Source of the DNA: Pedobacter sp. JY14-1
GTDB lineage: Bacteria; Bacteroidota; Bacteroidia; Sphingobacteriales; Sphingobacteriaceae
Reading direction: 5' to 3'
DNA: 64,000 nt
Assembly (NCBI RefSeq): GCF_029269825.1
Contig: NZ_JARJHU010000008.1
Coordinates: forward strand, 620,001 to 684,000
Of this stretch, positions 26,792 to 35,497 are shown piece by piece. How positions within the stretch are numbered: the stretch's first letter is position 1; each line of letters begins with the position of its first letter. Both the position numbers and the translations under genes were made by a program. The notes beneath the pieces were generated by a model, which saw only the letters and a list, made by a program, of their open reading frames with translations, was not told the origin of the DNA and ran no database searches.

Positions 26792-28520
26792 CGTCTCCGT
26801 ATTTAAAGAAATTGTTCACTGTAACCGGCAGTCTTCCGGTGGCCGCCACCTCGCTCTTTAATACCGAAGCCGCGGCCTGTTGCATAAAATCCTCTTTTTG
26901 ATAAGCCACCAGCAGGCCTTTGCTGTTTTCCAGTCCGGGCCAGGCCGCCAGGTTATAGGGATTGGCGAATACCGCAAAAAAAGCCTGGCGCGCCACCATG
27001 TCATTCATAAATTTCTTCAGGTCATTGCTCAGCACCATCCCATTGCCCGGTCTCAGCCGTGTATCGTGTATGCCTATAATGATCTGGTCAAACATACCAA
27101 TGCTGCGCATCACTTTGGCTACCGCAGCCGCATTCGCATTCTTATCCAGTGTAAAGAACGCCGAATTCTTATAGTAAGCATTCAGTTCCTGTTGAAAAGG
27201 TGTTACATTCGGTGTCCCGATACTGATGATGGCTGTGCGTTTCTCCGCGCTGAAAGTTTTCAGAAAGCCTTGTCCCCGCAGCATCGTCATAGATGCATTC
27301 GCCAACTCCTTTCTTAAGGCATAGCTCTCCGGCCGGGTTACCCCCGCCAGCACATTGCGCTCATCTATCGTATCACGCACACTCAGCCCCGCCCAGTATT
27401 TTGCGGTAAGTATCTTTTTCACACTCTGGTCAATCTGCTCCATGCTGATCCTGTCCTGCCGCACCGCCTTCCGTACCAGCCGTACCGCCCGCAAGCTGTT
27501 TTCCGATAGCTCTAAAATATCGTTGCCTGCAAGGATCCCCATCACATCCGCCTCTCCTTCCGGAAAGTATTTTACCACCCCTTTCATGCCCATCGCATCA
27601 GAGATGATCAGTCCCTTAAACTGCAGCTGCTCCTTCAGCAAGCCCGTAATTATCGGCCTGGATAAGGTAGAAGGCATATTCGGGGTAGGGTCCAGCGCCG
27701 GGATGTTCATGTGCGCCACCATGACTCCGGCTGCACCCCGGGCGATCAGTTCCCCGAAAGGATAGATCTCCAACGTATCCAGCCGCTCTTTCGTAAAGTT
27801 CAGCTGCGGCAGGTCATAGTGCGAATCCACGTCGGTGTCCCCGTGTCCGGGAAAATGCTTAATGCTCACCAGCAGGCCGCCGTCCTGCATCCCCTGCATA
27901 TATTCTGCGGCCTTCTGGGCCACGTTATATTTGTTCTCCCCAAATGAACGGTAATTGATCACCGGGTTCTTCGGATTGTTGTTCACATCTACGTCCGGAG
28001 CCAGGTTCATGTGCATCCCCACGCGACGGAAATCCTTAGCCACTTCCAAACCCATCCGGTAAAGCAATTGCTTATCCTGCACTGCGCCCAGTGCCATCTG
28101 ATACGGGTAAGCGATCGTGCTGTCCAGCCGCATGCCCAGCCCCCACTCACCATCAGAAGCGATCAGCAGTGGTACATCCGCATTGGCCTGATAGGTATTG
28201 GTCAGCACCGCCTGCCTTCCCGGACCGCCCTGAAAAAAAACCACACCGCCCAGTTGTTCCCTTTTCAGCACCATCCCTACCGAATCCTCATAAGCCTTGC
28301 CCATATTGGTGTGTGCACGCACAAAAAACAGCTGCGCGATGCGCTCGCGCCTGTTCAGTTTATTGAACACCGAATCTACCCAATCATTCTGCTCCTGCAG
28401 TGCCTGAATAAACGAAGGTTTTTGCGTGATCCGCGATGAAGTGGCCTTTTGTCCGTGGGCAAGCGAAGAACCAGCAAATAATGAGATAAAAAGAGCAGCA
28501 AACCGTTGTCTGTTGGTCAT
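26778..28520 (-). CDS. Exported glycoside hydrolase family 3 (NagZ-like)
   Basis: A 580-residue protein with a signal peptide (MTNRQRFAALFISLFAGSSL). The GH3 N-terminal barrel has FFQGGPGRQAVL, ASDGEWGLGMRLD, the motif KHFPGHGDTDVDSH with the Asp-His dyad of beta-N-acetylglucosaminidases, and LIISDAMGMKGV with the likely nucleophile Asp. A further ~180-residue domain follows, as in two-domain GH3 enzymes. Cleavage of GlcNAc-containing muropeptides or glycans is inferred. The 3' end overlaps addA by 14 bp, an odd pairing with DNA repair. No beta-lactamase domain was seen. Confidence 0.9.
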   Translation of the reverse strand: MTNRQRFAALFISLFAGSSLAHGQKATSSRITQKPSFIQALQEQNDWVDSVFNKLNRRERIAQLFFVRAHTNMGKAYEDSVGMVLKREQLGGVVFFQGGPGRQAVLTNTYQANADVPLLIASDGEWGLGMRLDSTIAYPYQMALGAVQDKQLLYRMGLEVAKDFRRVGMHMNLAPDVDVNNNPKNPVINYRSFGENKYNVAQKAAEYMQGMQDGGLLVSIKHFPGHGDTDVDSHYDLPQLNFTKERLDTLEIYPFGELIARGAAGVMVAHMNIPALDPTPNMPSTLSRPIITGLLKEQLQFKGLIISDAMGMKGVVKYFPEGEADVMGILAGNDILELSENSLRAVRLVRKAVRQDRISMEQIDQSVKKILTAKYWAGLSVRDTIDERNVLAGVTRPESYALRKELANASMTMLRGQGFLKTFSAEKRTAIISIGTPNVTPFQQELNAYYKNSAFFTLDKNANAAAVAKVMRSIGMFDQIIIGIHDTRLRPGNGMVLSNDLKKFMNDMVARQAFFAVFANPYNLAAWPGLENSKGLLVAYQKEDFMQQAAASVLKSEVAATGRLPVTVNNFFKYGDGEQP

Positions 28521-28578
28521 GAATGATTAGCAGTTGATGTGTTCAAATATAAATAATCGGCCGGAATCAGGACAGTTA

Positions 28579-28611
28579 AAAAGGGACACCCTTATTCAGG
28601 ACGTCCCTTTT
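28579..28611. terminator. Bidirectional hairpin terminator
   Basis: A 9-bp stem AAAAGGGAC (28579-28587) with GTCCCTTTT (28603-28611), giving T-runs on both strands. It lies downstream of the small minus-strand gene at 28640-28816 and upstream of the GH3 gene. Confidence 0.7.
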
Positions 28612-28639
28612 AAAATTAAACATTAAGACATTCAGCCCG

Positions 28640-28816
28640 CTAATGATTTTCGCGCTTGCGCATGTTGTCCTTATTGGAAGTCTGGTCTGAACGCTGACCA
28701 CCTCCATTGGTGACCCCTTGCTGCTTTTTGTCATCCTTTGCACTATGATACATGCGGTCTGAAGTAGGCCTTCCCTGTTCTGAACTGGTCAGCCTCTGTT
28801 CCTGTCTGTTTTTCAT
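28640..28816 (-). CDS. Small hydrophilic protein of unknown function (58 aa)
   Basis: A 58-codon ORF from ATG 28816-28814 to TAG 28642-28640. The protein is rich in Q, R, K, S, N and D (starts MKNRQEQRLTSSEQGRPTSD, ends NKDNMRKRENH), has no hydrophobic core and is predicted to be disordered. It is isolated, with terminator hairpins on both sides (28579-28611 and 28913-28939), consistent with an independent unit. Similar small proteins in soil Bacteroidota are often stress-induced, but that is only analogy. Not recognised as any family. Confidence 0.6.
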   Translation of the reverse strand: MKNRQEQRLTSSEQGRPTSDRMYHSAKDDKKQQGVTNGGGQRSDQTSNKDNMRKRENH

Positions 28817-28912
28817 AATTCTCAGATTTTAATGTTGTTTATTCAACGCACATGACCTGCAAATGGTTTTTGCTTTTTGAGAAAATATCGGATAACTCAT
28901 CATTCCAAATGA

Positions 28913-28939
28913 AAAAAGCCGCTGATCAGGCGGCTTTTT
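28913..28939 (-). terminator. Terminator after the outer-membrane barrel gene
   Basis: Hairpin AAAAAGCCGC/GCGGCTTTTT around TGATCAG; on the minus strand the stem ends in a T-run. It sits 26 bp beyond the stop of the barrel gene at 28965. Confidence 0.8.
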
Positions 28940-28964
28940 CGGTTATTGAGTATAGGGTTTAATA

Positions 28965-29579
28965 CTAGAATTTCAGGCCCAGTCCTACAGAGAATACCTG
29001 GTTTCTGAACTCAGGAGTTTCTTTGCTGCCGTCAGTATTGTTCTTCTGGAAATCCAGTGCATACCGCCCGTGAATGTCAACTTTATTATTGATATCATAG
29101 CGGAAACCAATCACACCGCCCACCAGGCTCTTCTTGAACCGGTCAGATTTGTCTTCAATGATCTCCTGCTCCACAGTTCCGATTCCATTTTCAAACTTAT
29201 TCTTAGTTGACAGCAAAAATGATACCTGAGGACCTGCTACCAGGTTTAGCCCGCTTCCGCCAAGGTTAATGGAAGCCAGGATCGGCACATCAATAAAATG
29301 GGTAGTCTGGGTGAAGTCACCAAAGGTAGTTTCTGCTTTGTAACCCTTTGTGGCATAGAGTAGTTCCGGAGTAAATGCCAATCCCGTGATCAATGGGATA
29401 TCCAGCGTTATACCTGCATTAAAGCCTGGATTCAACTTGGTATCGAAATCGTTGTTACCATCTCCTTTAATGATATCTGGAAGGTTTAAACCAGCTTTAA
29501 CACCCAATCTGATCGGATTTTGCGCAAAGGCAGCGCTGGTTAAGAACAGGCCAAGGGCCAGAATAAATAATCGTTTCAT
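28965..29579 (-). CDS. Outer-membrane beta-barrel protein (PorT-like)
   Basis: A 204-residue protein with a cleavable signal peptide (MKRLFILALGLFLTSAAFAQ), followed by alternating strands beginning IRLGVKAGLNLPDI and ending with an aromatic-terminal strand (FSVGLGLKF), as outer-membrane barrels do. Glycine-bearing strands such as GFNAGITLDIPL and LNLVAGPQVSFLL fit the 8-strand OMP_b-brl_2/PorT group of Bacteroidota. No specific substrate can be named. It is monocistronic with its own terminator. Confidence 0.85.
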   Translation of the reverse strand: MKRLFILALGLFLTSAAFAQNPIRLGVKAGLNLPDIIKGDGNNDFDTKLNPGFNAGITLDIPLITGLAFTPELLYATKGYKAETTFGDFTQTTHFIDVPILASINLGGSGLNLVAGPQVSFLLSTKNKFENGIGTVEQEIIEDKSDRFKKSLVGGVIGFRYDINNKVDIHGRYALDFQKNNTDGSKETPEFRNQVFSVGLGLKF

Positions 29580-29755
29580 AGTGTTGTATTTTTTTCATTA
29601 CACTATGAAATAAGTGTGCCAAAAATATTTTTTGCTGGTTAGGGGCCTTATTCCAGTCCGTTTTTTGATCCGCAATCATCCGGATGTTTTCACATTTGCC
29701 TTCAACTAAGGCAGGAAATATGTTTATCCCGACTACCTCCGGTACAGATTTGGGA

Positions 29756-29812
29756 CAATGCCGTAGCATGTTCGGAAAAAGGTACCTGTTTTCCGAACAT
29801 GCTACGGCGTTG
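29756..29812. repeat. Long inverted repeat (20-bp perfect arms)
   Basis: Left arm 29760-29779 is the exact reverse complement of 29789-29808, separated by 9 bases that contain the KpnI-type palindrome GGTACC. Three further pairs extend the stem past one T-G mismatch (29756-29812). There is no T-run on either strand, so it is not a simple terminator. It lies in the spacer between the barrel gene and the Gfo/Idh gene. Confidence 0.8.
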
Positions 29813-29844
29813 GGCCGGTTTTGACCCTGTATTGCCGGGAACAA

Positions 29845-29874
29845 TGCCGGATGATAGGATCATGGCATCCGGCA
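29845..29874. repeat. Second inverted repeat in the same spacer
   Basis: TGCCGGATG (29845-29853) pairs with CATCCGGCA (29866-29874) across a 12-base loop. It is 21 bp before the Gfo/Idh stop codon. Without a T-run, a role as a terminator or 3' stabiliser is only possible. Confidence 0.55.
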
Positions 29875-29895
29875 CAGGAAGCGAATCGTATTTAT

Positions 29896-31242
29896 TTAAA
29901 CTTTAGGCTCCCATCCCTTTTCATACTCACGTCCCCATAATTTTTGGGCTTCCTTATCACCTATGATGTGTCCATTTTCAGGATCTATTTTTAAGTCGCG
30001 TCCAACACGCCATGAAATATTGCCTAATTGCATTGCAACAGTACTTTTATGGCCTAATTCAACATCACAGTTCGGGCGACGATTATTTCGGATAGCATCA
30101 AGAAAATCTATAACATGATAATTGTCCAATCCCAGACTTGGACTCGAAGTGTTACGGCCATCTATAGCATCTTCTTTCATTAAAGACTTTACGTCCTTTA
30201 TGAGCTTACCGTTAAGATCATAAATCTTATAATTATCACCTCCGGTATCTAAACTACCATTTTCCCCGTAAAAAATAACTCCCCTATCTGATCCTTCAAC
30301 TTTTCTTCCATTTGCACTTCTTCCTTCCCATACCAGCGAAATGCGCCCAGGATAGTCCATAGTGGTAATTTGAGTATCTGGAGTTTCCCAATCATCTTTG
30401 TAATTATATCGCCCTCCTACTGATGTAACTCTTGTTGGATAGTCGACCCCAAGACCCCAGCGTGCCACATCAACTTCATGAGTGCCATTATTCAAGGCTT
30501 CACCGGTACCCCAATTCCAGAACCAATGCCAGTTATAATGAATCAACCCATCTTTATACGGCATTCTAGGTGCTGGGCCCTGCCATAAATCGTAGTCTAA
30601 CCATTCAGGGACTGCGGCTGCTTTTAAAAAATTAGACTTACGGGTATTTGTGTACCAGGTTTTTGCCATGTACACTCTGCCAATAACACCATCATGCAAC
30701 TCTTTAATTCCTTGTGTAAGTACAGGGGCTGAACGGCGTTGAGCACCCATTTGTACGACACGATTATATTTACGGGCCGCAGCAATGGCCATTTCTCCTT
30801 CATGAGGATTATGGCTCACCGGCTTCTCTACATAGACATGCTTATCAGCCTGACAAGCCATAATGGTAAGTGGTGCATGCCAATGGTCTGGTGTGGCTAT
30901 ATATACAGCATCTATATCCTTGTTTTGCAAAACTTTGCGGCAGTCCTTTTCTGAACGCGGGGTATTTACCTGTTTTGCGTCCATAATCGTTTTTATTGCT
31001 TTGGGAATTGTTCTGGAATCCACATCGCAAACGCAAGCTATTTCAGTGTTTTTCTGACCTGCAAACACACCCGCCATTCCATTTCCACGTCCATTTAAAC
31101 CGATTACCGCAACGTGAATGCGTTCATTTGCGCCAATTATGTTTCTATAACTTTTAGCACTAAAGCTAAACGCTTTATTGCCTATCGCTATCCCCGCTGT
31201 ACCTAACGCTATTTTCTTAATGAAGTCACGTCTCTTTTCCAT
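29896..31242 (-). CDS. Gfo/Idh/MocA family oxidoreductase with Tat-type leader
   Basis: A 448-residue NAD(P)-dependent dehydrogenase. The N-terminus KRRDFIKKIALGTAGIAIG resembles a twin-arginine signal. Then comes a Rossmann fold (VAVIGLNGRGNGMAGVF), the EKPVSHNPHEGE motif with the catalytic-site Lys, and the C-terminal sugar-binding region (WFWNWGTGEALNNGTHEVDVARWGLG). Substrate is probably a sugar or cyclitol derivative. The gene looks more AT-rich than its neighbours and follows a truncated DUF1080 stump by 12 bp, so it seems to be the surviving part of a carbohydrate operon. Confidence 0.9.
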   Translation of the reverse strand: MEKRRDFIKKIALGTAGIAIGNKAFSFSAKSYRNIIGANERIHVAVIGLNGRGNGMAGVFAGQKNTEIACVCDVDSRTIPKAIKTIMDAKQVNTPRSEKDCRKVLQNKDIDAVYIATPDHWHAPLTIMACQADKHVYVEKPVSHNPHEGEMAIAAARKYNRVVQMGAQRRSAPVLTQGIKELHDGVIGRVYMAKTWYTNTRKSNFLKAAAVPEWLDYDLWQGPAPRMPYKDGLIHYNWHWFWNWGTGEALNNGTHEVDVARWGLGVDYPTRVTSVGGRYNYKDDWETPDTQITTMDYPGRISLVWEGRSANGRKVEGSDRGVIFYGENGSLDTGGDNYKIYDLNGKLIKDVKSLMKEDAIDGRNTSSPSLGLDNYHVIDFLDAIRNNRRPNCDVELGHKSTVAMQLGNISWRVGRDLKIDPENGHIIGDKEAQKLWGREYEKGWEPKV

Positions 31243-31254
31243 AACATTTGGTCT

Positions 31255-31350
31255 TTATAATGATTTGATTTTAATATTCCTAAACGATACCAATCCACCA
31301 TGCTCCTGAAGAAGAATCTGTCCCTTATCAACTGTTCCAATGTTGGGACA
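31255..31350 (-). pseudogene. 3' stump of a DUF1080 (3-keto-disaccharide hydrolase-like) gene
   Basis: In frame up to the TAA at 31257-31255, the minus strand encodes GTVDKGQILLQEHGGLVSFR and NIKIKSL, the usual C-terminal ending of DUF1080 domains (G-x-I-x-L-Q-x-H-G ... F-R-N-I-K-I). The frame is interrupted by a stop at 31377-31375 and has no start codon. DUF1080 and Gfo/Idh genes are often adjacent in carbohydrate operons, so a deletion or recombination probably removed the 5' part. Confidence 0.65.
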
Positions 31351-31778
31351 GTTTTTTACTAAATTTACTATTGACTACTGCAGTTAAAAAAGTCCGTCCT
31401 GCCTAAATATTGCAAAGCTTTAGCGCTTGTCTTCTGATAACACTTAGATTTCCCTCGCTAATAATCAGTAAGCGGCGGCTGAAGGAGATTCAATTCCCGT
31501 TTCATTTTGAGTGGATTTGGTTAGATAAAAGATGCATTATTACTAATAGCGCCCTAATTATAAAACTAACTTAATATTAAAGTTTGATATCTGATCACTA
31601 TTACTGTATTTATGTGCGAAATCGTTTGCGCAAACATTCTGGTAATCCACTTTATTGCGGATTAGCAAAAGGCTGCACTCATGGCTATCCGGGACTCGAA
31701 TGTAACATGCTGTATTTAAAGCAAAAGGGCTGCTCGAATTGAACAGCCCAATCATTTGACAATTTATTGCTCGTCTTG
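31351..31778. other. Gene-free scar region beside tRNA-Ser
   Basis: About 430 AT-rich bases with no plausible gene on either strand, between the DUF1080 stump and the 3' end of tRNA-Ser. No copy of the tRNA 3' end that would mark an attachment site was found between here and 29.6 kb. Confidence 0.5.
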
Positions 31779-31866
31779 CGGAGAGAGAGGGATTCGAACC
31801 CTCGATACCCTTTTGGAGTATACACACTTTCCAGGCGTGCTCCTTCGACCACTCGGACACCTCTCC
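31779..31866 (-). tRNA. tRNA-Ser(GGA)
   Basis: An 88-nt class II tRNA. Acceptor GGAGAGG (31866-31860) pairs with TCTCTCC; the anticodon loop CTGGAAA places GGA at 34-36; a long variable arm is present; T arm GAGGG/CCCTC with loop TTCGAAT; discriminator G, CCA not encoded. Confidence 0.97.
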
Positions 31867-31913
31867 GTTTTGCGGATTGCAAAAGTAGGAAAAAAATCCC
31901 TTCCGAAAGAAGA

Positions 31914-33344
31914 TTAATCAATAACGGTTACCTTCAGCATATTGGTTTTACCCTGAGACTCCATGGGAATGGACGCAGTATTGATAATGACATCTCCTTT
32001 GTTGATGAGCTTCCTTTCTTTCAGGAAATCATTAACCTCCTGAATCGTGTTGTCAGTGCTTTCGAACTTATCGTAATAAAAGCCCTGTACGCCCCACAGG
32101 AGGCTCAGTGCATTGAGCAGGGAACGGTTGCTGGTGAAAATATAGGTAAGGGCTTTAGGACGGTGGCTGGAGATCTCGAACGCAGTGTATCCGCTTACGG
32201 TCATCGAAACGATGCCTGCCGCATTGGTCTGTTTGGACAAGATACAGGCGGAAGCACATACCGCGTCGCTGAGAAAGCTTTCTGCCTTAGGCTTCAGGAA
32301 TTTCTCCGGATGGAACGGATAATTGTTCTGCTCGATGTTCTGGATGATCTTCTGCATGGTCTCGATAACGATCAGCGGGAACTCTCCTACTGAGGTTTCG
32401 CCGCTCAGCATCACCGCATCAGCACCGTCCAGCACAGAGTTGGCCACATCATTCACCTCGGCACGGGTCGGCCTTGGGGTGGTGATCATGCTTTCCAGCA
32501 TCTGGGTTGCTACGATAACTGGTTTAGAAGCAGCGCGGCATTTCTGAACGATCATCTTCTGCAGCAAAGGAACTTCTTCCATCGGCATCTCTACACCCAG
32601 GTCACCACGGGCGACCATGACGCCGTCAGATTCTGCAATGATTGCATCGATATTGGCAATAGCTTCTGGCTTCTCAATTTTTGCAATGACGCGGGCAGTC
32701 TTTCCACGCTCGCGGATAATGTCTTTAAGCTCTATAATGTCTTCCGCATTGCGCACGAAGGAAAGACCGATCCATTCGACGTCATTTTGAAGGACAAATT
32801 CGAGATTGGCCTTATCTTCTTCGGTCAAAGAAGGAATCGATACTTTGGTATTGGGCAGGTTTACGCCTTTCCTTGAAGTCAGGATACCGCCATGCACTAC
32901 TTCACAGATCACTTCGTCTTTCAGGTTCGTTTCAATAACGCGCATCTGCAGTTTACCGTCGTCCAGCAGGATGATCTCTCCGGGCTTTACGTCTTTAGGA
33001 AATGCCTCATAAGTAATGTAGATGCGCTCTTCGTCACCTACACATTTACTGGTGGTGATGACAGTACGGGCTCCGTTTACCAGTTGAATGCCCCCGTCCT
33101 TTACCATTCCGATCCTGATCTTAGGCCCTTGTAAGTCGGCCAGAATACCCACATTGTAATTATATTTTTCGTTCAGGTTACGGATGGTGTCCAGGACCAC
33201 CTGGTGGTCTGCCTGCGACCCGTGCGAAAAATTTAACCGGCAAACATCTAAACCTGCGTTGAACATGCTGTACAATACGTCTGGTTTGGCTGATGCTGGC
33301 CCTAATGTGGCTACGATTTTGGTTCTTGAATGAAATGGTTTCAT
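31914..33344 (-). CDS. pyk: Pyruvate kinase
   Basis: A 476-residue enzyme converting phosphoenolpyruvate and ADP to pyruvate and ATP. Seen: RTKIVATLGPASAKPDVLYSM, LNFSHGSQADH, ADLQGPKIRIG, IAKIEKPEAIANIDAII, VMVARGDLGVEMPMEEV, ATQMLESMITTPRPTRAEV and DAVMLSGETSVGEFP, all key catalytic and metal-binding motifs. It is monocistronic. A promoter TATATTTG lies at 33387-33380, about 40 bp upstream of the ATG. Confidence 0.98.
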   Translation of the reverse strand: MKPFHSRTKIVATLGPASAKPDVLYSMFNAGLDVCRLNFSHGSQADHQVVLDTIRNLNEKYNYNVGILADLQGPKIRIGMVKDGGIQLVNGARTVITTSKCVGDEERIYITYEAFPKDVKPGEIILLDDGKLQMRVIETNLKDEVICEVVHGGILTSRKGVNLPNTKVSIPSLTEEDKANLEFVLQNDVEWIGLSFVRNAEDIIELKDIIRERGKTARVIAKIEKPEAIANIDAIIAESDGVMVARGDLGVEMPMEEVPLLQKMIVQKCRAASKPVIVATQMLESMITTPRPTRAEVNDVANSVLDGADAVMLSGETSVGEFPLIVIETMQKIIQNIEQNNYPFHPEKFLKPKAESFLSDAVCASACILSKQTNAAGIVSMTVSGYTAFEISSHRPKALTYIFTSNRSLLNALSLLWGVQGFYYDKFESTDNTIQEVNDFLKERKLINKGDVIINTASIPMESQGKTNMLKVTVID

Positions 33345-33379
33345 CTATGTTTTGGTTATTTTATGCTGTTATGTAAATT

Positions 33380-33409
33380 CAAATATAGTGTATTTCGTAC
33401 ACCTACAAT
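33380..33409 (-). promoter_or_regulatory. pyk promoter
   Basis: Minus strand TATATTTG at 33387-33380 with an ATTG about 18 nt upstream. The spacer contains the dyad GTGTACGAAATACAC, which may be a binding site. Confidence 0.5.
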
Positions 33410-33416
33410 ATAAAAA

Positions 33417-33836
33417 TTACATTATCAAATTCTGACTTGACTTTAATTTTGCCGGGCTTACCTGCGCAGCTACCTGAATATCAGGTAATTTATTTAATCC
33501 ACTCAGGATATGCCCAAGGTCTTCGTCGTCGATGTACTGATAGATGATCATAAAGAAATCTGCCTTGTTCATTTCAGGCACCAAAAACCCTTCCGCATTT
33601 TTGTTGTTTACGAGATAATATTCGGTCTCATTTTGTTCCGTAAAATAATGATACTTGGAAAAGGCCAGGGCCGGCTTACCGACGTTGAAATAAACTTCAT
33701 GGTCTTCTGCTTTCTCAAAATTGAGATTTAGGCTGGTATTTATCTTGTGGCAAAGGGTATAATCTTTAAGGGAGGAGGTGATCGCGATAAGGACAAAGTC
33801 GAGGTCCAGGGAAAGTTTAAGGTAGGTCTTGTTCAT
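33417..33836 (-). CDS. IPExxxVDY family protein
   Basis: A 139-residue protein of the Bacteroidota-specific IPExxxVDY family. The name motif appears in variant form as LVPEMNKADFF. Other features are TYLKLSLDLDFVLIAITSSL at the N-terminus and the KYHYFTEQNETEYYLVNN strand region. The function is unknown. Its divergent position next to acpP-fabF-rnc is conserved across the phylum and supports the assignment. Confidence 0.8.
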   Translation of the reverse strand: MNKTYLKLSLDLDFVLIAITSSLKDYTLCHKINTSLNLNFEKAEDHEVYFNVGKPALAFSKYHYFTEQNETEYYLVNNKNAEGFLVPEMNKADFFMIIYQYIDDEDLGHILSGLNKLPDIQVAAQVSPAKLKSSQNLIM

Positions 33837-33904
33837 ATATAAAACATAAATTTACTTTTATTGTTCGGAATAAAAACAGTAACATTGGTATAGAAATAAA
33901 AACA

Positions 33905-33935
33905 TTTGAAAAGTGTTGGATTTTAATTTTCTTTG
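33905..33935 (+). promoter_or_regulatory. acpP promoter
   Basis: TTTG (33905-33908), a 19-nt spacer, and TTTCTTTG (33928-33935), close to the consensus. The acpP ATG follows 34 bp later. Confidence 0.6.
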
Positions 33936-33969
33936 CAACGAATTATTTAACCATTAAATTATAAACATT

Positions 33970-34206
33970 ATGTCTGATATTGCTTCAAGAGTTAAGGCGA
34001 TTATCGTTGAAAAATTAGGTGTAGATGAGAGCGAAGTTACACCAGAAGCTTCTTTCACCAATGACCTGGGTGCAGATTCTTTGGATACAGTAGAACTGAT
34101 CATGGAATTTGAAAAAGAATTCAACGTGGCAATTCCCGATGATCAGGCTGAGACCATTGGTACAGTTGGTCAGGCAATCGCTTACCTAGAGAAAAACGTA
34201 AAGTAA
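33970..34206 (+). CDS. acpP: Acyl carrier protein
   Basis: A 78-residue acidic protein that carries acyl chains on phosphopantetheine during fatty-acid synthesis. The attachment serine is Ser37 in GADSLDTVELIMEFE. The first residues SDIASRVKAIIVEKLGV and the length are standard for AcpP. It is the first gene of acpP-fabF-rnc, 27 bp before fabF. Confidence 0.98.
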   Translation: MSDIASRVKAIIVEKLGVDESEVTPEASFTNDLGADSLDTVELIMEFEKEFNVAIPDDQAETIGTVGQAIAYLEKNVK

Positions 34207-34233
34207 AATACGGCCTCCGTATAATCCGTATAA

Positions 34234-35487
34234 ATGGAATTAAAAAGAGTAGTAGTTACGGGCTTAGGCGCGCTCACTCCTATTGGTAACACCATCCCCG
34301 AATTCTGGGATGGTTTACTGAACGGTGTGAGCGGAGCTGCTCCCATCCAAAGTTTTGACACGGCAAAGTTCAAAACCAAATTTGCCTGCGAAGTGAAAAA
34401 CTTCAATCCCGAAGACTTCCTGGATAAAAAAGAAGCCAGGAAACTGGATCCTTTTGTTCAATATGCTCTGGTAGCCACCGATGAGGCAGTCAAAGATTCC
34501 GGTCTTGACTTTTCTCAGGTAGATACCAACCGGGTTGGCGTAATCTGGGGTGCAGGTATCGGCGGCTTGAAAACTTTTCTCGACGAGATCAGCAATTTTG
34601 CACTGGGTGACGGAACGCCCAGATACAATCCGTTCTTTATTCCGAAAATGATCGTGGACATTGCCGCTGGGCATATCTCCATTAAGTACGGGCTGCGCGG
34701 GCCTAACTTTTCAACAGTGTCAGCCTGCGCATCGTCTACCAATGCCATGATAGACGCATTCAATTATATCAGGTTGGGTACTGCTGATGTGATCATTTCA
34801 GGAGGGTCTGAAGCAATCATTAACGAAGCCGGGATCGGCGGGTTTAATGCAATGCACGCACTGTCCACAAGAAATGATGATCCTGCTACCGCTTCACGTC
34901 CGTTCGATAAGGATAGAGATGGTTTCGTTGCCGGGGAAGGCGCGGGAACAATTATCCTGGAAGAACTGGAGCATGCCAGAAGGCGTGGTGCGACCATTTA
35001 CGCGGAAATTGTCGGCGGCGGCATGAGCGCGGATGCCAATCACATTACTGCACCTCACCCTCAGGGTCTGGGTGCCAGAATGGTAATGACAAATGCATTG
35101 AATGACGCTGGCCTGAAAACATCGGACATTGATTATATTAACGTTCACGGTACCTCAACTCCCCTGGGCGATATCTCTGAGACGAGAGCTATAGTAGACC
35201 TGTTTGGTGAGGATGCTTACAAACTGAATATCAGTTCGACAAAATCAATGACCGGTCACCTGCTTGGTGCAGCTGGTGCGGTAGAAGCAATCGCATCTAT
35301 ACTCGCTGTCAAGCATGATACAGTGCCTCCTACCATCAATCACTTTACTGATGATCCCGAGTTTGACCCAAGGCTGAACTTTACGTTCAATAAGGCGCAA
35401 AAAAGAACGATTCGCGCTGCCCAGAGCAATACTTTTGGGTTTGGTGGCCACAATGCTTCAGTAATTTTTAAGAAGTACCAGGAATAA
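34234..35487 (+). CDS. fabF: Beta-ketoacyl-ACP synthase II
   Basis: A 417-residue condensing enzyme that elongates acyl-ACP with malonyl-ACP. The Cys-His-His triad is present: Cys165 in STVSACASSTNAM, His in NVHGTSTPLGD and His in MTGHLLGAAGAVE. The start KRVVVTGLGALTPIGNT and the C-terminal NTFGFGGHNASVIF are typical of FabF. It is cotranscribed with acpP and followed 10 bp later by rnc. Confidence 0.97.
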   Translation: MELKRVVVTGLGALTPIGNTIPEFWDGLLNGVSGAAPIQSFDTAKFKTKFACEVKNFNPEDFLDKKEARKLDPFVQYALVATDEAVKDSGLDFSQVDTNRVGVIWGAGIGGLKTFLDEISNFALGDGTPRYNPFFIPKMIVDIAAGHISIKYGLRGPNFSTVSACASSTNAMIDAFNYIRLGTADVIISGGSEAIINEAGIGGFNAMHALSTRNDDPATASRPFDKDRDGFVAGEGAGTIILEELEHARRRGATIYAEIVGGGMSADANHITAPHPQGLGARMVMTNALNDAGLKTSDIDYINVHGTSTPLGDISETRAIVDLFGEDAYKLNISSTKSMTGHLLGAAGAVEAIASILAVKHDTVPPTINHFTDDPEFDPRLNFTFNKAQKRTIRAAQSNTFGFGGHNASVIFKKYQE

Positions 35488-35497
35488 CCGTCAATGA

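Noticed and set aside
31558..31860. 100-codon minus-strand frame crossing tRNA-Ser
   Set aside because: Its first third is the tRNA gene read as protein; nothing protein-like follows.
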